DNA of 40,218 nt from Spirosoma luteum DSM 19990 (GTDB lineage Bacteria > Bacteroidota > Bacteroidia > Cytophagales > Spirosomataceae): contig NZ_KB893279.1 of the NCBI RefSeq assembly GCF_000374065.1, forward strand, positions 1 to 40,218. The letters are read 5' to 3'. Shown here piece after piece: positions 33,075 through 40,218 of the stretch. The first letter of the stretch is position 1. The number at the start of each line of letters is the position of its first letter. The notes beneath the pieces are model-generated. The model saw only the letters and a list, made by a program, of their open reading frames with translations, searched no databases and had not been told where the DNA came from. The position numbers and the translations under genes are program-made.

Positions 33075-34415
33075 ATGGCTACTAAGATTTTAACTCAATA
33101 TATTGACGTTCCGGGTATTGAAACCTTCGATGTTTACCGAAAACAGGGAGGCTACACGGCCGTAGAAAAAGCCATCAAGACAATGACTCCCGAAGCCATT
33201 GTTGAGGAGGTTAAAAAAGCAGGCGTTCGGGGTAGGGGTGGTGCCGGATTCCCGATGGGTATGAAGTGGAGTTTTCTGGCCAAACCGGAGGGCGTTCCCC
33301 GTTACCTCGTCTGCAACGCCGATGAGTCAGAACCAGGTACCTTCAAAGACCATTACCTGATGAAGAATCTTCCCCACCTGCTTATTGAGGGGATGATAAT
33401 TTCATCATTTGCACTGGGTGCCAACAAATCATTTATTTACGTTCGGGGAGAGCTGATGTATGTCATTCGTATCCTCGAAAAAGCCATTGCCGAAGCGAAA
33501 GCGAAAGGGTTTTTAGGTAAGAATATTCTGGGTTCTGGTTACGACCTTGAGTTAATCGTTCAACCCGGTGGTGGTGCCTACATCTGCGGTGAAGAAACTG
33601 CGCTCCTCGAATCACTGGAAGGCAAACGTGGAAACCCCCGGAACAAGCCGCCATTTCCGGCTGTAAAAGGATTGTACCAGTGCCCAACAGTTGTCAACAA
33701 TGTGGAGTCTATCGCCACAACCACGTGGATTGTCCATAACGGAGGAGATGCTTATGCTGCCATTGGTATTGGACGCAGCACAGGCACGAAGCTTATTTCG
33801 GCGTCGGGCCACATCAACAAACCAGGTGTGTATGAGATTGATCTCGGAGTTCCGGTGGAAGATTTCATTTATGCTGATGAATGGTGCGGAGGAATCCGAC
33901 CCGGTCATAAGTTTAAAGCGTTGGTAGCTGGTGGCTCGTCGGTCCCGATTCTACCGGCTAATCTGGCTCTCACCCTGGAAAATGGTGATAAACGTCTGAT
34001 GACTTACGAGTCACTGTCGGAAGGGGGCTTTAAAACCGGTACCATGCTGGGGTCAGGTGGGTTCATTGTATTTGACGAGACATCCTGCATCGTTCGTAAT
34101 ACCTGGAATTTTTCCCGGTTCTACCATCATGAATCTTGCGGTCAGTGTAGTCCGTGTCGTGAAGGAACGGGTTGGATGGAGAAAGTACTGCATCGGATTG
34201 AATACGGACACGGCCATCAGCAGGACATTGATTTACTGGTCGATGTAGCTTCTAAGATAGAGGGGAATACTATTTGCCCCCTGGGTGATGCGGCTGCCTG
34301 GCCGGTAGCTAGTGCTATCCGGCATTTCCGTGAGGAATTTCAATGGCATATCGACAACCCAACGGAAGCAACGCAACCGGGTGCCGTTTACCGGGGCGAA
34401 ATGGCGTTGGTATAA
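33075..34415 (+). CDS. nuoF: NADH-quinone oxidoreductase subunit F
   Basis: A 446-residue 51 kDa-type subunit that binds NADH and FMN and holds cluster N3. GRGGAGFPMGMKWSF is the NADH/FMN site, GAYICGEETALLESLEGKRG follows, and the C-terminal ESCGQCSPCREGT plus NTICPLGDAAAWP supply the 4Fe-4S ligands. Full length. Confidence 0.96.
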   Translation: MATKILTQYIDVPGIETFDVYRKQGGYTAVEKAIKTMTPEAIVEEVKKAGVRGRGGAGFPMGMKWSFLAKPEGVPRYLVCNADESEPGTFKDHYLMKNLPHLLIEGMIISSFALGANKSFIYVRGELMYVIRILEKAIAEAKAKGFLGKNILGSGYDLELIVQPGGGAYICGEETALLESLEGKRGNPRNKPPFPAVKGLYQCPTVVNNVESIATTTWIVHNGGDAYAAIGIGRSTGTKLISASGHINKPGVYEIDLGVPVEDFIYADEWCGGIRPGHKFKALVAGGSSVPILPANLALTLENGDKRLMTYESLSEGGFKTGTMLGSGGFIVFDETSCIVRNTWNFSRFYHHESCGQCSPCREGTGWMEKVLHRIEYGHGHQQDIDLLVDVASKIEGNTICPLGDAAAWPVASAIRHFREEFQWHIDNPTEATQPGAVYRGEMALV

Positions 34416-34439
34416 GCTGAATTTTAAGGATGCTGAATC

Positions 34440-34871
34440 ATGGACGAACTACTTGAACTCAAGCAGTACATCGAAACCGAACGCTACGATGATGCCTTGT
34501 TGCTCATCAGTGAAATGGAGGAAATGGCAAAAGAGGATAAACTCAATAAGATCGGTAGTTTCATTGTCATTCTTCTAATTCACCTGATCAAGCAAGCCGC
34601 CGAAAAGCATACTACGCGGTCGTGGGATACCTCTATTCGTGCTTCATTGTTTGAAATTGAAAAAACGAATAAGCGAAAAAAGTCCGGTGGTTATTATGCC
34701 GGTCCGGAAGAGTTTAGTGAAATGATAGACCAAAGTTATTCTATTGCCCTACGTAGGGCATCGGATGAAGCCTTTGAAGGAAGTTTTACTGAGCATGAAC
34801 TCGAAGCTAAATTTGACCCTAACGAGCTTAAGGCTGCTGCTCTCGAAAAACTTATAGCTACCAAAAATTAA
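34440..34871 (+). CDS. DUF29-family protein embedded in the nuo operon
   Basis: A 143-residue soluble, helical protein. LLIHLIKQAAEKHTTRSWDT followed by SIRASLFEIEKTNKRKK fits the DUF29 pattern (a L..LL.HLLK segment, then SW...I...R.EI) and the C-terminal half has AL.RA..EA-type helices. It has no known function and is not a complex I subunit. It starts 24 bases after nuoF and its stop directly abuts the nuoG ATG (34872), so it is translated with the operon. A decayed paralogue lies between nuoB and nuoC. Confidence 0.72.
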   Translation: MDELLELKQYIETERYDDALLLISEMEEMAKEDKLNKIGSFIVILLIHLIKQAAEKHTTRSWDTSIRASLFEIEKTNKRKKSGGYYAGPEEFSEMIDQSYSIALRRASDEAFEGSFTEHELEAKFDPNELKAAALEKLIATKN

Positions 34872-35957
34872 ATGGAAGATACAAAGCCGCAATTATTAAA
34901 AGTCACTATTGACGGAATTGACGTTGAGGTAGAGCCAGGAACGACAATTTTACAGGCAGCCCGTAAGATTGGCCCCGCCGTAGCTCCTCCGGCTATGTGT
35001 TACTACGAGCCGTTGAAGGGTAGCGGTGGAAAATGCCGGGCCTGCCTGGTTCGGGTAGCGGCCGGATCAGCTAAAGATCCGCGCCCAATGCCCAAACTGG
35101 TGGCATCCTGCCTGACAGCGGTGCAGGATGGAATGATTGTCGAGAATGAAACAAATCCACAGGTAATTGAAGCCCGTAATGGGATTGTTGAGTTTCTGCT
35201 GCTGAATCACCCGCTCGACTGTCCCGTTTGTGACCAGGCGGGTGAGTGCGACTTGCAGAACTTCGCTTTCGACCACGGAAAAGCAACGACCCGATACGAA
35301 GAAGACCGCCGTACGTTCGAAAAGCAGGACATCGGTCCGTATATTCAACTGCACATGACTCGCTGTATTCTGTGCTACCGTTGTGTGTACACCGCCGATC
35401 AGATTACCAACAAGCGGGTACATGGTGTGCTGGGCCGGGGTGATGCCTCCGAAATAGGAACGTACATCGAGAAGGCAATTGATAATGATTTCTCGGGCAA
35501 TGTGATTGACGTGTGCCCCGTTGGTGCATTGACGGATAAAACCTATCGTTTTAAAAACCGGGTGTGGTTTACCAAGCCTGTTGATGCACATCGTAACTGC
35601 CCAACGTGTTCGGGTAAGGTAACACTCTGGTACCGTGGCGAGGAAGTTATTCGGGTAACAGCCCGCAAAAATGAATGGAATGAGGTAACCGAATTTATCT
35701 GTAACACCTGCCGGTTTGATACCAAGAAAACCAGCGACTGGAGCATTGAAGGCCCAACGAAGATTTCGCGTAGTTCAGTTATTTCAGCAAACAAGTACCG
35801 CGCTGATACTATCAAGCCAAGTTTTGGTCAACGTTTGGCGGCTGCTGAGTACAAAGAAGTTCCTGACGAACGGGATACATCACAACTGGGAATTAAGCCT
35901 TTGCCACCCGAACGTTTCGCAAAAACATTGCCATCGGCTATGGCACCCGAACCGTGA
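34872..35957 (+). CDS. nuoG: Short NADH-quinone oxidoreductase subunit G (Fe-S part only)
   Basis: A 361-residue protein that covers only the N-terminal third of a standard NuoG (about 900 aa in E. coli). It has a 2Fe-2S domain (PAMCYYEPLKGSGGKCRACL, ASCLTAV), the His-Cys cluster segment (HPLDCPVCDQAGECDLQNFA) and a 4Fe-4S segment (RCILCYRCVY and DVCPVGALTDKTY). After that come Cys243-x2-Cys246 and, 30 residues on, Cys277-x2-Cys280. Three of these correspond in spacing to the extra N7 cluster ligands, while the molybdopterin-oxidoreductase-like body is absent. Such short NuoG forms occur in Bacteroidota. The gene is complete, with its own start and stop, so this is not a truncation by mutation. 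Confidence 0.9.
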   Translation: MEDTKPQLLKVTIDGIDVEVEPGTTILQAARKIGPAVAPPAMCYYEPLKGSGGKCRACLVRVAAGSAKDPRPMPKLVASCLTAVQDGMIVENETNPQVIEARNGIVEFLLLNHPLDCPVCDQAGECDLQNFAFDHGKATTRYEEDRRTFEKQDIGPYIQLHMTRCILCYRCVYTADQITNKRVHGVLGRGDASEIGTYIEKAIDNDFSGNVIDVCPVGALTDKTYRFKNRVWFTKPVDAHRNCPTCSGKVTLWYRGEEVIRVTARKNEWNEVTEFICNTCRFDTKKTSDWSIEGPTKISRSSVISANKYRADTIKPSFGQRLAAAEYKEVPDERDTSQLGIKPLPPERFAKTLPSAMAPEP

Positions 35958-36057
35958 GTAGTTACAAAGAGTAGTAGTAGATAAGGCCTTAAAGGTTATT
36001 GACCACAAACCGCGATTAGTCTTGACAGGCCACCAGAAAAACTGAAAACGTTTAAAA

Positions 36058-37215
36058 ATGGATTTAACCGTATTGCTCGTAAAGGGGCTGATTATCCTGA
36101 TTATTTTTGTGATAACGCTCACTATTGCTGCCTACTCCACCTATGGTGAGCGAAAAGTGGCTGCTTTTTTACAGGATCGTATTGGACCCAACCGGGCGGG
36201 GCCCTGGGGCTTGTTACAACCCCTGGCCGATGGCGGAAAAATGTTTTTTAAGGAAGATTTTATCCCCGCACAGGCTAGTAAATGGCTGTTTATTCTTGGT
36301 CCCTGTCTGGCCATGCTGACAGCACTTATGTCGAGCGCCGTTATTCCTTTTGGGGATACCATACGATTTGGTGACTATGCTATTCCGGTTCAGGCTATCG
36401 AAATTAATATTGGTGTGCTGTACATTTTTGGTGTGGTGTCGCTGGGTGTGTATGGGGTTATGGTAGGTGGATGGGCATCGAACAACAAGTTCTCGTTGCT
36501 TGGCGCCATTCGGGCTGCTTCACAAAATATTAGCTACGAAATTGCGCTTGGCCTCTCGCTCATTGCGATTCTGATGATGACAGGGTCGCTATCACTACGG
36601 GCTATTATCGATGAGCAGGCCACCTTTTTCGAGTGGAACATTTTCACCCAGCCATTAGGCTTTGTAATCTTCCTAACCTGCGCTTTTGCGGAATGTAACC
36701 GTACGCCCTTTGATTTGCCGGAGTGCGAAACGGAACTCGTTGGTGGGTATCATACGGAATATAGTTCGATGAAGCTGGGCTTTTACCTGTTTGCGGAGTA
36801 TATCAACATGTTTGTATCATCGGCTTTTATAGCAGCCCTGTATTTCGGCGGATTTCATTATCCGTTCATGAGTGAAATTAGCGGAGCGTTGGAAAACTCG
36901 CTGGGTGTTATTGCGGGCCATAACGTAGCTACGGCGATTGGTATCATTATGTTCTTCGCCAAAATTTTCTTTTTCATTTTCTTCTTCATGTGGGTTCGGT
37001 GGACATTACCCCGTTTCCGGTACGACCAGTTGATGAACCTGGGATGGAAAACATTTATACCACTGGCTATTCTGAATGTAGTAATAACCGGCGCCGGTCT
37101 GCTGTATGATTTCAAGTATGCAACCTGGGTTATTGCCATTACCATGATTGGTATGGTAATCGTATCAAACGCCCGTGCACCAAAGCGGGAAGTAGTTCGG
37201 CCGGGAGTCGCTTAA
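36058..37215 (+). CDS. nuoH: NADH-quinone oxidoreductase subunit H
   Basis: A 385-residue membrane subunit with about eight helices, linking the peripheral arm to the proton-pumping arm. Diagnostic segments are YGERKVAAFLQDRIGPNRAG and PWGLLQPLADGGKMFFKEDF near the start, and ECNRTPFDLPECETELVGGY in the middle. Somewhat longer than E. coli NuoH (325 aa). Confidence 0.96.
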   Translation: MDLTVLLVKGLIILIIFVITLTIAAYSTYGERKVAAFLQDRIGPNRAGPWGLLQPLADGGKMFFKEDFIPAQASKWLFILGPCLAMLTALMSSAVIPFGDTIRFGDYAIPVQAIEINIGVLYIFGVVSLGVYGVMVGGWASNNKFSLLGAIRAASQNISYEIALGLSLIAILMMTGSLSLRAIIDEQATFFEWNIFTQPLGFVIFLTCAFAECNRTPFDLPECETELVGGYHTEYSSMKLGFYLFAEYINMFVSSAFIAALYFGGFHYPFMSEISGALENSLGVIAGHNVATAIGIIMFFAKIFFFIFFFMWVRWTLPRFRYDQLMNLGWKTFIPLAILNVVITGAGLLYDFKYATWVIAITMIGMVIVSNARAPKREVVRPGVA

Positions 37216-37267
37216 TAAAATTAACACGTTTGCCGTTCATGCGGGTTATTCGGTAAAAACTAAAAAA

Positions 37268-37834
37268 ATGCAGCTAACTAATCGTTCTAAACAGGTCAGT
37301 AATAAAGAAATGACACTGGCCGAGAAGATGTACCTGCCTGCTATTATTAGCGGACTTGGCATCACGATCAGCCACTTCTTTCGAAAAAAACCGACTATTC
37401 AATACCCGGAAGTTAAGAAATATCTTGGGCCTATTTACCGGGGGCATCATATTCTGAAGCGGGATGAGCAAGGTCGGGAGCGGTGTACCGCCTGCGGCTT
37501 ATGCGCTGTTGCCTGCCCGGCAGAAGCGATTTCGATGGTAGCTGCCGAGCGCGAAAAAGGGGAGGAGACGCTATACAGGGAGGAGAAATATGCTGCGGTT
37601 TATGAGATCAATATGCTGCGTTGCATCTTCTGTGGGTTGTGTGAAGAGGCTTGCCCAAAGCAGGCTGTTTACCTCCGCCATGATCGTATGGTTCCGGTTT
37701 TCCAGGAGCGAGACGAAGTAATTTACGGAAAAGATCGACTGGTTGAGAAAATGGATGACCGCTATATCCGGGCCAATAATTCTGAAGTGGATACTACACC
37801 AACCGAACCCAGCCTGACGCGCGCTGCTACCTAG
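37268..37834 (+). CDS. nuoI: NADH-quinone oxidoreductase subunit I
   Basis: A 188-residue TYKY-type subunit with two 4Fe-4S clusters (N6a, N6b). The ligands are CTACGLCAVACPAEAI and CIFCGLCEEACPKQAV. The N-terminal part (HFFRKKPTIQYPEVK) is the usual docking segment. The C-terminal extension of about 30 residues is Asp/Glu/Thr-rich. Confidence 0.95.
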   Translation: MQLTNRSKQVSNKEMTLAEKMYLPAIISGLGITISHFFRKKPTIQYPEVKKYLGPIYRGHHILKRDEQGRERCTACGLCAVACPAEAISMVAAEREKGEETLYREEKYAAVYEINMLRCIFCGLCEEACPKQAVYLRHDRMVPVFQERDEVIYGKDRLVEKMDDRYIRANNSEVDTTPTEPSLTRAAT

Positions 37835-37884
37835 TCTACTGTCATTCCATAATGATAGGTGACCTTTATAATGACTAAGAATTC

Positions 37885-38439
37885 ATGACTGAAACAATCG
37901 ACTTTTTCAAATCCCTTACCTCTACCGGATATCTGTTTCTGGTTCTGACTGCTATCACACTTTTTAGTGCTATCGGTGTGGTTACAGCGCGCAATCCCAT
38001 ATACAGCGTTTTGGCTCTCATCGCTACGTTCTTTTGTCTGTCAGGTCATTACATTTTACTAAATGCTCAGTTTCTGGCGGCCGTCAATATCATTGTCTAT
38101 GCCGGGGCTATCATGGTATTGTTCCTGTTTACCATTATGTTCCTGAATCTTCGGAGAGAAGATGAAGAGTCAAAAACGAATGTTACCAAGATGATTTCGG
38201 TCGTAATGGGGGGCGTACTGATGGTTATGCTGATTACTATATTCCGGGCAAAAAGTGCTCAGGTACCTACCTACAGTACTACCGCGTTCAACGCAAAAAC
38301 AGGGCTGGTTGAGAACCTGGGGCTACTATTGTACAATGATTATATCCTGCCATTCGAACTGGCATCGGTACTTTTCTTAGTCGCTATGGTAGGGGCCGTA
38401 ATGCTTGGTAAGCGCGAAACTGGCGACCGGCACTTCTGA
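37885..38439 (+). CDS. nuoJ: NADH-quinone oxidoreductase subunit J
   Basis: A 184-residue membrane subunit with five helices. NPIYSVLALIATFFCLSGHY and INIVYAGAIMVLFLF-like VNIIVYAGAIMVLFLFTIMF are diagnostic for NuoJ. It is the last gene of this operon; the usual next genes nuoK, nuoL, nuoM and nuoN are not here, and a strong terminator follows. Confidence 0.95.
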   Translation: MTETIDFFKSLTSTGYLFLVLTAITLFSAIGVVTARNPIYSVLALIATFFCLSGHYILLNAQFLAAVNIIVYAGAIMVLFLFTIMFLNLRREDEESKTNVTKMISVVMGGVLMVMLITIFRAKSAQVPTYSTTAFNAKTGLVENLGLLLYNDYILPFELASVLFLVAMVGAVMLGKRETGDRHF

Positions 38440-38471
38440 TAGTATAAAACATTTTGTCGATACTGATTCAT

Positions 38472-38497
38472 AGCCGCTCTATAGAGCGGCTTTTTTT
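38472..38497 (+). terminator. Rho-independent terminator ending the nuo operon
   Basis: An 8-bp GC-rich stem (38472-38479 with 38484-38491, agccgctc/gagcggct), a tata loop and a seven-base T-run form a canonical terminator, 33 bases after nuoJ. Confidence 0.93.
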
Positions 38498-38548
38498 GTG
38501 GTACTATGTATGGTCCCTGTATGGGATAGTCAAACAAATGGTTACATT

Positions 38549-38570
38549 AATAGTATGCTTGCATAACAAT
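38549..38570. promoter_or_regulatory. Palindromic operator upstream of the thiolase gene
   Basis: aatagtatgc-tt-gcataacaat shares the core AGTATGC-WW-GCATA with two sites before the acyl-CoA dehydrogenase gene. It differs from the perfect copy (39950-39971) at three positions. It lies seven bases before the candidate -7 element TAAGTTTG (38577-38584), so a bound repressor would cover the -33 region. Confidence 0.65.
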
Positions 38571-38576
38571 TTTGTA

Positions 38577-38584
38577 TAAGTTTG
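38577..38584 (+). promoter_or_regulatory. Candidate -7 promoter element for the thiolase gene
   Basis: TAAGTTTG fits TAnnTTTG and lies 69 bases before the ATG. The nearest upstream TTG (38559-38561) is 15 bases away, closer than usual, and lies inside the palindromic operator. Confidence 0.45.
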
Positions 38585-38652
38585 TAATTATTCCCGTTCG
38601 TGGTAGGTTTATAGGATAGAATTTCCTGCTAAATCAGTAATCAATAAAAAAT

Positions 38653-39831
38653 ATGGACGCATACATTGTAGCTGGATATCGAACCGCCGTAGGTAAAGCC
38701 CCGCGCGGGGGTCTCCGTTTCACCCGCCCTGATGATATGGCGGCTGACGTTATCAAACATTTGCTGAGCCAGGTTCCCAATCTGGACCCGGCTCGTGTCG
38801 AAGATTTGATTGTGGGCAATGCTGTACCCGAAGCCGAGCAGGGGATGCAAATCGCCCGGTATATTGCGCTATTGTCCTTGCCAAACAGCGTGCCGGGTAT
38901 GACCATCAACCGATATTGCGGGTCTGGTCTGGAAGCCATTGCCATTGCCTCCGCTAAAATTCACGCTGGCCTGGCCGATTGCATTATTGCTGGCGGTACT
39001 GAGTCAATGTCTATGGTGCCGGTTATGGGCTGGAAAACAGCGCTGAATTACGAAATTGCCAAAACCCACCCCGACTACTACATCGGTATGGGTCTAACGG
39101 CCGAGCAGGTAGCCCAGCAGTTCAAAATCAGCCGGGATGCGCAGGACGAGTTCGCGCTGGAATCGCACCAGAAAGCGTTGGCTGCCCAGAAGGAAGGGAA
39201 GTTTACCGACGAGATTGTACCCATCAACGTGAGTGAAACGTACTTTGACCCTGAAAGCAACAAAAAGAAAACCCGTGAGTGGACTGTTGCTCAGGACGAA
39301 GGTCCGCGTAAAGACACTAGTGCCACAGGACTGGCTAAACTACGGCCTGTGTTTGCGGCTGGTGGTTCCGTAACCGCCGGTAACTCCTCACAAACATCGG
39401 ACGGTGCTGCTTTTGTCGTGGTGATGTCGGAGAAGCTGGTCAACGAATTGAGTCTACAGCCCATTGCGCGCATGGTATCGTATGCCACGGCGGGGGTAGA
39501 GCCTAAAATTATGGGAATAGGCCCAGTAGCCGCTATTCCTATTGCGCTCAAAAAGGCTGGGATGAAGCAGGATGATATTGAGCTTATTGAGCTGAACGAA
39601 GCGTTTGCAGCCCAGTCACTGGCCGTTATTCAGGAGCTGGGACTGGACCGTAGCCGAATAAACCCAAACGGCGGGGCTATTGCGCTTGGACACGCGCTGG
39701 GTTCTACCGGTGCCCGACTATCGGTGCAACTATTAAACGAGATGCGCCGTCGTAATCAGAAATATGGTATGGTGTCGGCCTGCGTTGGGGGTGGACAAGG
39801 GGTCGCCGGAATTTTTGAACGATTGAACTAA
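38653..39831 (+). CDS. fadA: Acetyl-CoA C-acyltransferase (thiolase)
   Basis: A 392-residue type II thiolase catalysing the last, thiolytic step of fatty-acid beta-oxidation (or the reverse condensation). Active-site residues are Cys89 in NRYCGSGLEAIAIA, His347 in GGAIALGHALGSTGAR and Cys377 in SACVGGGQG. The neighbouring acyl-CoA dehydrogenase and the shared operator support a degradative FadA role over polyester or isoprenoid synthesis. It is the only gene between two terminators, so it is transcribed alone. The symbol is assigned by family and context. Confidence 0.92.
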   Translation: MDAYIVAGYRTAVGKAPRGGLRFTRPDDMAADVIKHLLSQVPNLDPARVEDLIVGNAVPEAEQGMQIARYIALLSLPNSVPGMTINRYCGSGLEAIAIASAKIHAGLADCIIAGGTESMSMVPVMGWKTALNYEIAKTHPDYYIGMGLTAEQVAQQFKISRDAQDEFALESHQKALAAQKEGKFTDEIVPINVSETYFDPESNKKKTREWTVAQDEGPRKDTSATGLAKLRPVFAAGGSVTAGNSSQTSDGAAFVVVMSEKLVNELSLQPIARMVSYATAGVEPKIMGIGPVAAIPIALKKAGMKQDDIELIELNEAFAAQSLAVIQELGLDRSRINPNGGAIALGHALGSTGARLSVQLLNEMRRRNQKYGMVSACVGGGQGVAGIFERLN

Positions 39832-39847
39832 TCCAAGGTAACACCTT

Positions 39848-39884
39848 AAAAAAGACTGATGAAGTTATTCATCAGTCTTTTTTT
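39848..39884 (+). terminator. Rho-independent terminator after the thiolase gene
   Basis: A 16-bp stem (39848-39863 with 39868-39883, core gactgatgaa/ttcatcagtc), a 4-nt loop and a T-run, 17 bases after the thiolase stop. The A-run on the 5' side may let it work in both directions. Confidence 0.92.
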
Positions 39885-39945
39885 ATTATCCTGTTCCAGG
39901 CTGGCAACCAGCTACATCTTATACGCTATTACTTGCTCCCTAAAA

Positions 39946-39975
39946 AATAATTAGTATGCTTGCATACTAATTATT
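39946..39975. promoter_or_regulatory. Perfect palindromic operator upstream of the acyl-CoA dehydrogenase gene
   Basis: Two exact 14-base arms (39946-39959 and 39962-39975) surround a central tt; the core is attagtatgc-tt-gcatactaat. This length and symmetry are typical of a TetR- or MarR-type dimer site. A TTG in its centre (39960-39962) lies 20 bases before TTTCTTTG (39983-39990), a one-mismatch -7 element, so the operator would overlap the -33 box. Confidence 0.75.
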
Positions 39976-39997
39976 AAGTGATTTTCTTTGCTATATA

Positions 39998-40019
39998 ATT
40001 AGTATGCAAGCATAATAAA
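39998..40019. promoter_or_regulatory. Second, imperfect operator copy close to the start codon
   Basis: attagtatgc-aa-gcataataaa has two mismatches to the perfect palindrome. Its centre is 48 bp from the first site and it ends 12 bases before the ATG at 40032. Two sites flanking the putative transcription start suggest cooperative repression. Confidence 0.65.
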
Positions 40020-40031
40020 CATTCATGAACA

Positions 40032-40218
40032 ATGACAGCAACAGAACCAAAAGCCTCAATTACAGGGGGAGAATTTCTGATAAAAGAAACACCAGCCGCG
40101 CAGGTATTTATTCCCGAAGAGTTCTCTGAAGAGCAACTAATGATTGCGGCCACCTGCCGCGAATTTCTGGAGCGTGAGATATGGCCACGTCTGGATGAAA
40201 TTGATAAAGCAAAATCAC
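40032..40218 (+). CDS. Acyl-CoA dehydrogenase, N-terminal fragment
   Basis: The frame from the ATG at 40032 runs off the window after 62 residues: ITGGEFLIKETPAAQVFIPE, EFSEEQLMIAATCREFLERE, IWPRLDEIDKAK. This matches the start of the long (about 600 aa) acyl-CoA dehydrogenases of Bacteroidota, which have a GGEFL.KE leader before the helical N-domain. It would catalyse the first step of beta-oxidation. Only about a tenth of the gene is visible, so flavin and catalytic residues cannot be checked. The ATG at 40025 is in another frame that stops soon. Confidence 0.8.
   Translation, partial: MTATEPKASITGGEFLIKETPAAQVFIPEEFSEEQLMIAATCREFLEREIWPRLDEIDKAKS

Overview
The window looks like a chromosomal segment of a Bacteroidota bacterium of the order Cytophagales, close to Spirosoma or its relatives. 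The evidence is type IX secretion (T9SS) C-terminal sorting domains, TAnnTTTG-type promoter elements, lipoprotein-rich surface genes, the exbB-exbD-exbD-tonB-PstS-like-TPR cluster, and a complex I operon with separate nuoC and nuoD and a very short nuoG. The genus is inference.

Layout. (1) 1-2.6 kb is an eroded zone: the 3' end of an IS5-family element, a minus-strand pair (Nudix hydrolase and a frameshifted DUF2231 membrane gene), and about 1 kb with only decayed coding traces. (2) 2.7-10.4 kb encodes exported and envelope proteins: a vanadium-haloperoxidase-like lipoprotein, a DUF1080 protein, a retropepsin-like protease, a WG-repeat membrane protein, then three minus-strand exported proteins. 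(3) 10.7-14.5 kb is a 1239-residue hybrid histidine kinase (PAS, GAF, HisKA, HATPase, REC, HPt), facing a small TonB-C-like exported protein across a perfect 20-bp inverted repeat. (4) 16-21.9 kb is the TonB energising cluster. (5) 22.1-23.7 kb is adk-obg. (6) 23.8-29.1 kb holds two tandem secreted SGNH esterase-like proteins with T9SS tails. (7) 29.3-38.4 kb is nuoABCDEFGHIJ, ending at a strong terminator with nuoK-N absent. (8) 38.6 kb to the end holds a thiolase and the start of an acyl-CoA dehydrogenase, sharing a palindromic operator.

The most interesting observations are these. An intact DUF29-family gene sits between nuoF and nuoG, and a badly decayed paralogue of it, apparently unrecognised, fills the nuoB-nuoC gap. 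Three copies of a palindromic operator (core AGTATGC-WW-GCATA) lie in front of the two beta-oxidation genes. The DUF2231 gene carries a clean one-base frameshift. The complex I operon is truncated and its NuoG lacks the molybdopterin-oxidoreductase part. I found no CRISPR array, prophage, tRNA or rRNA.
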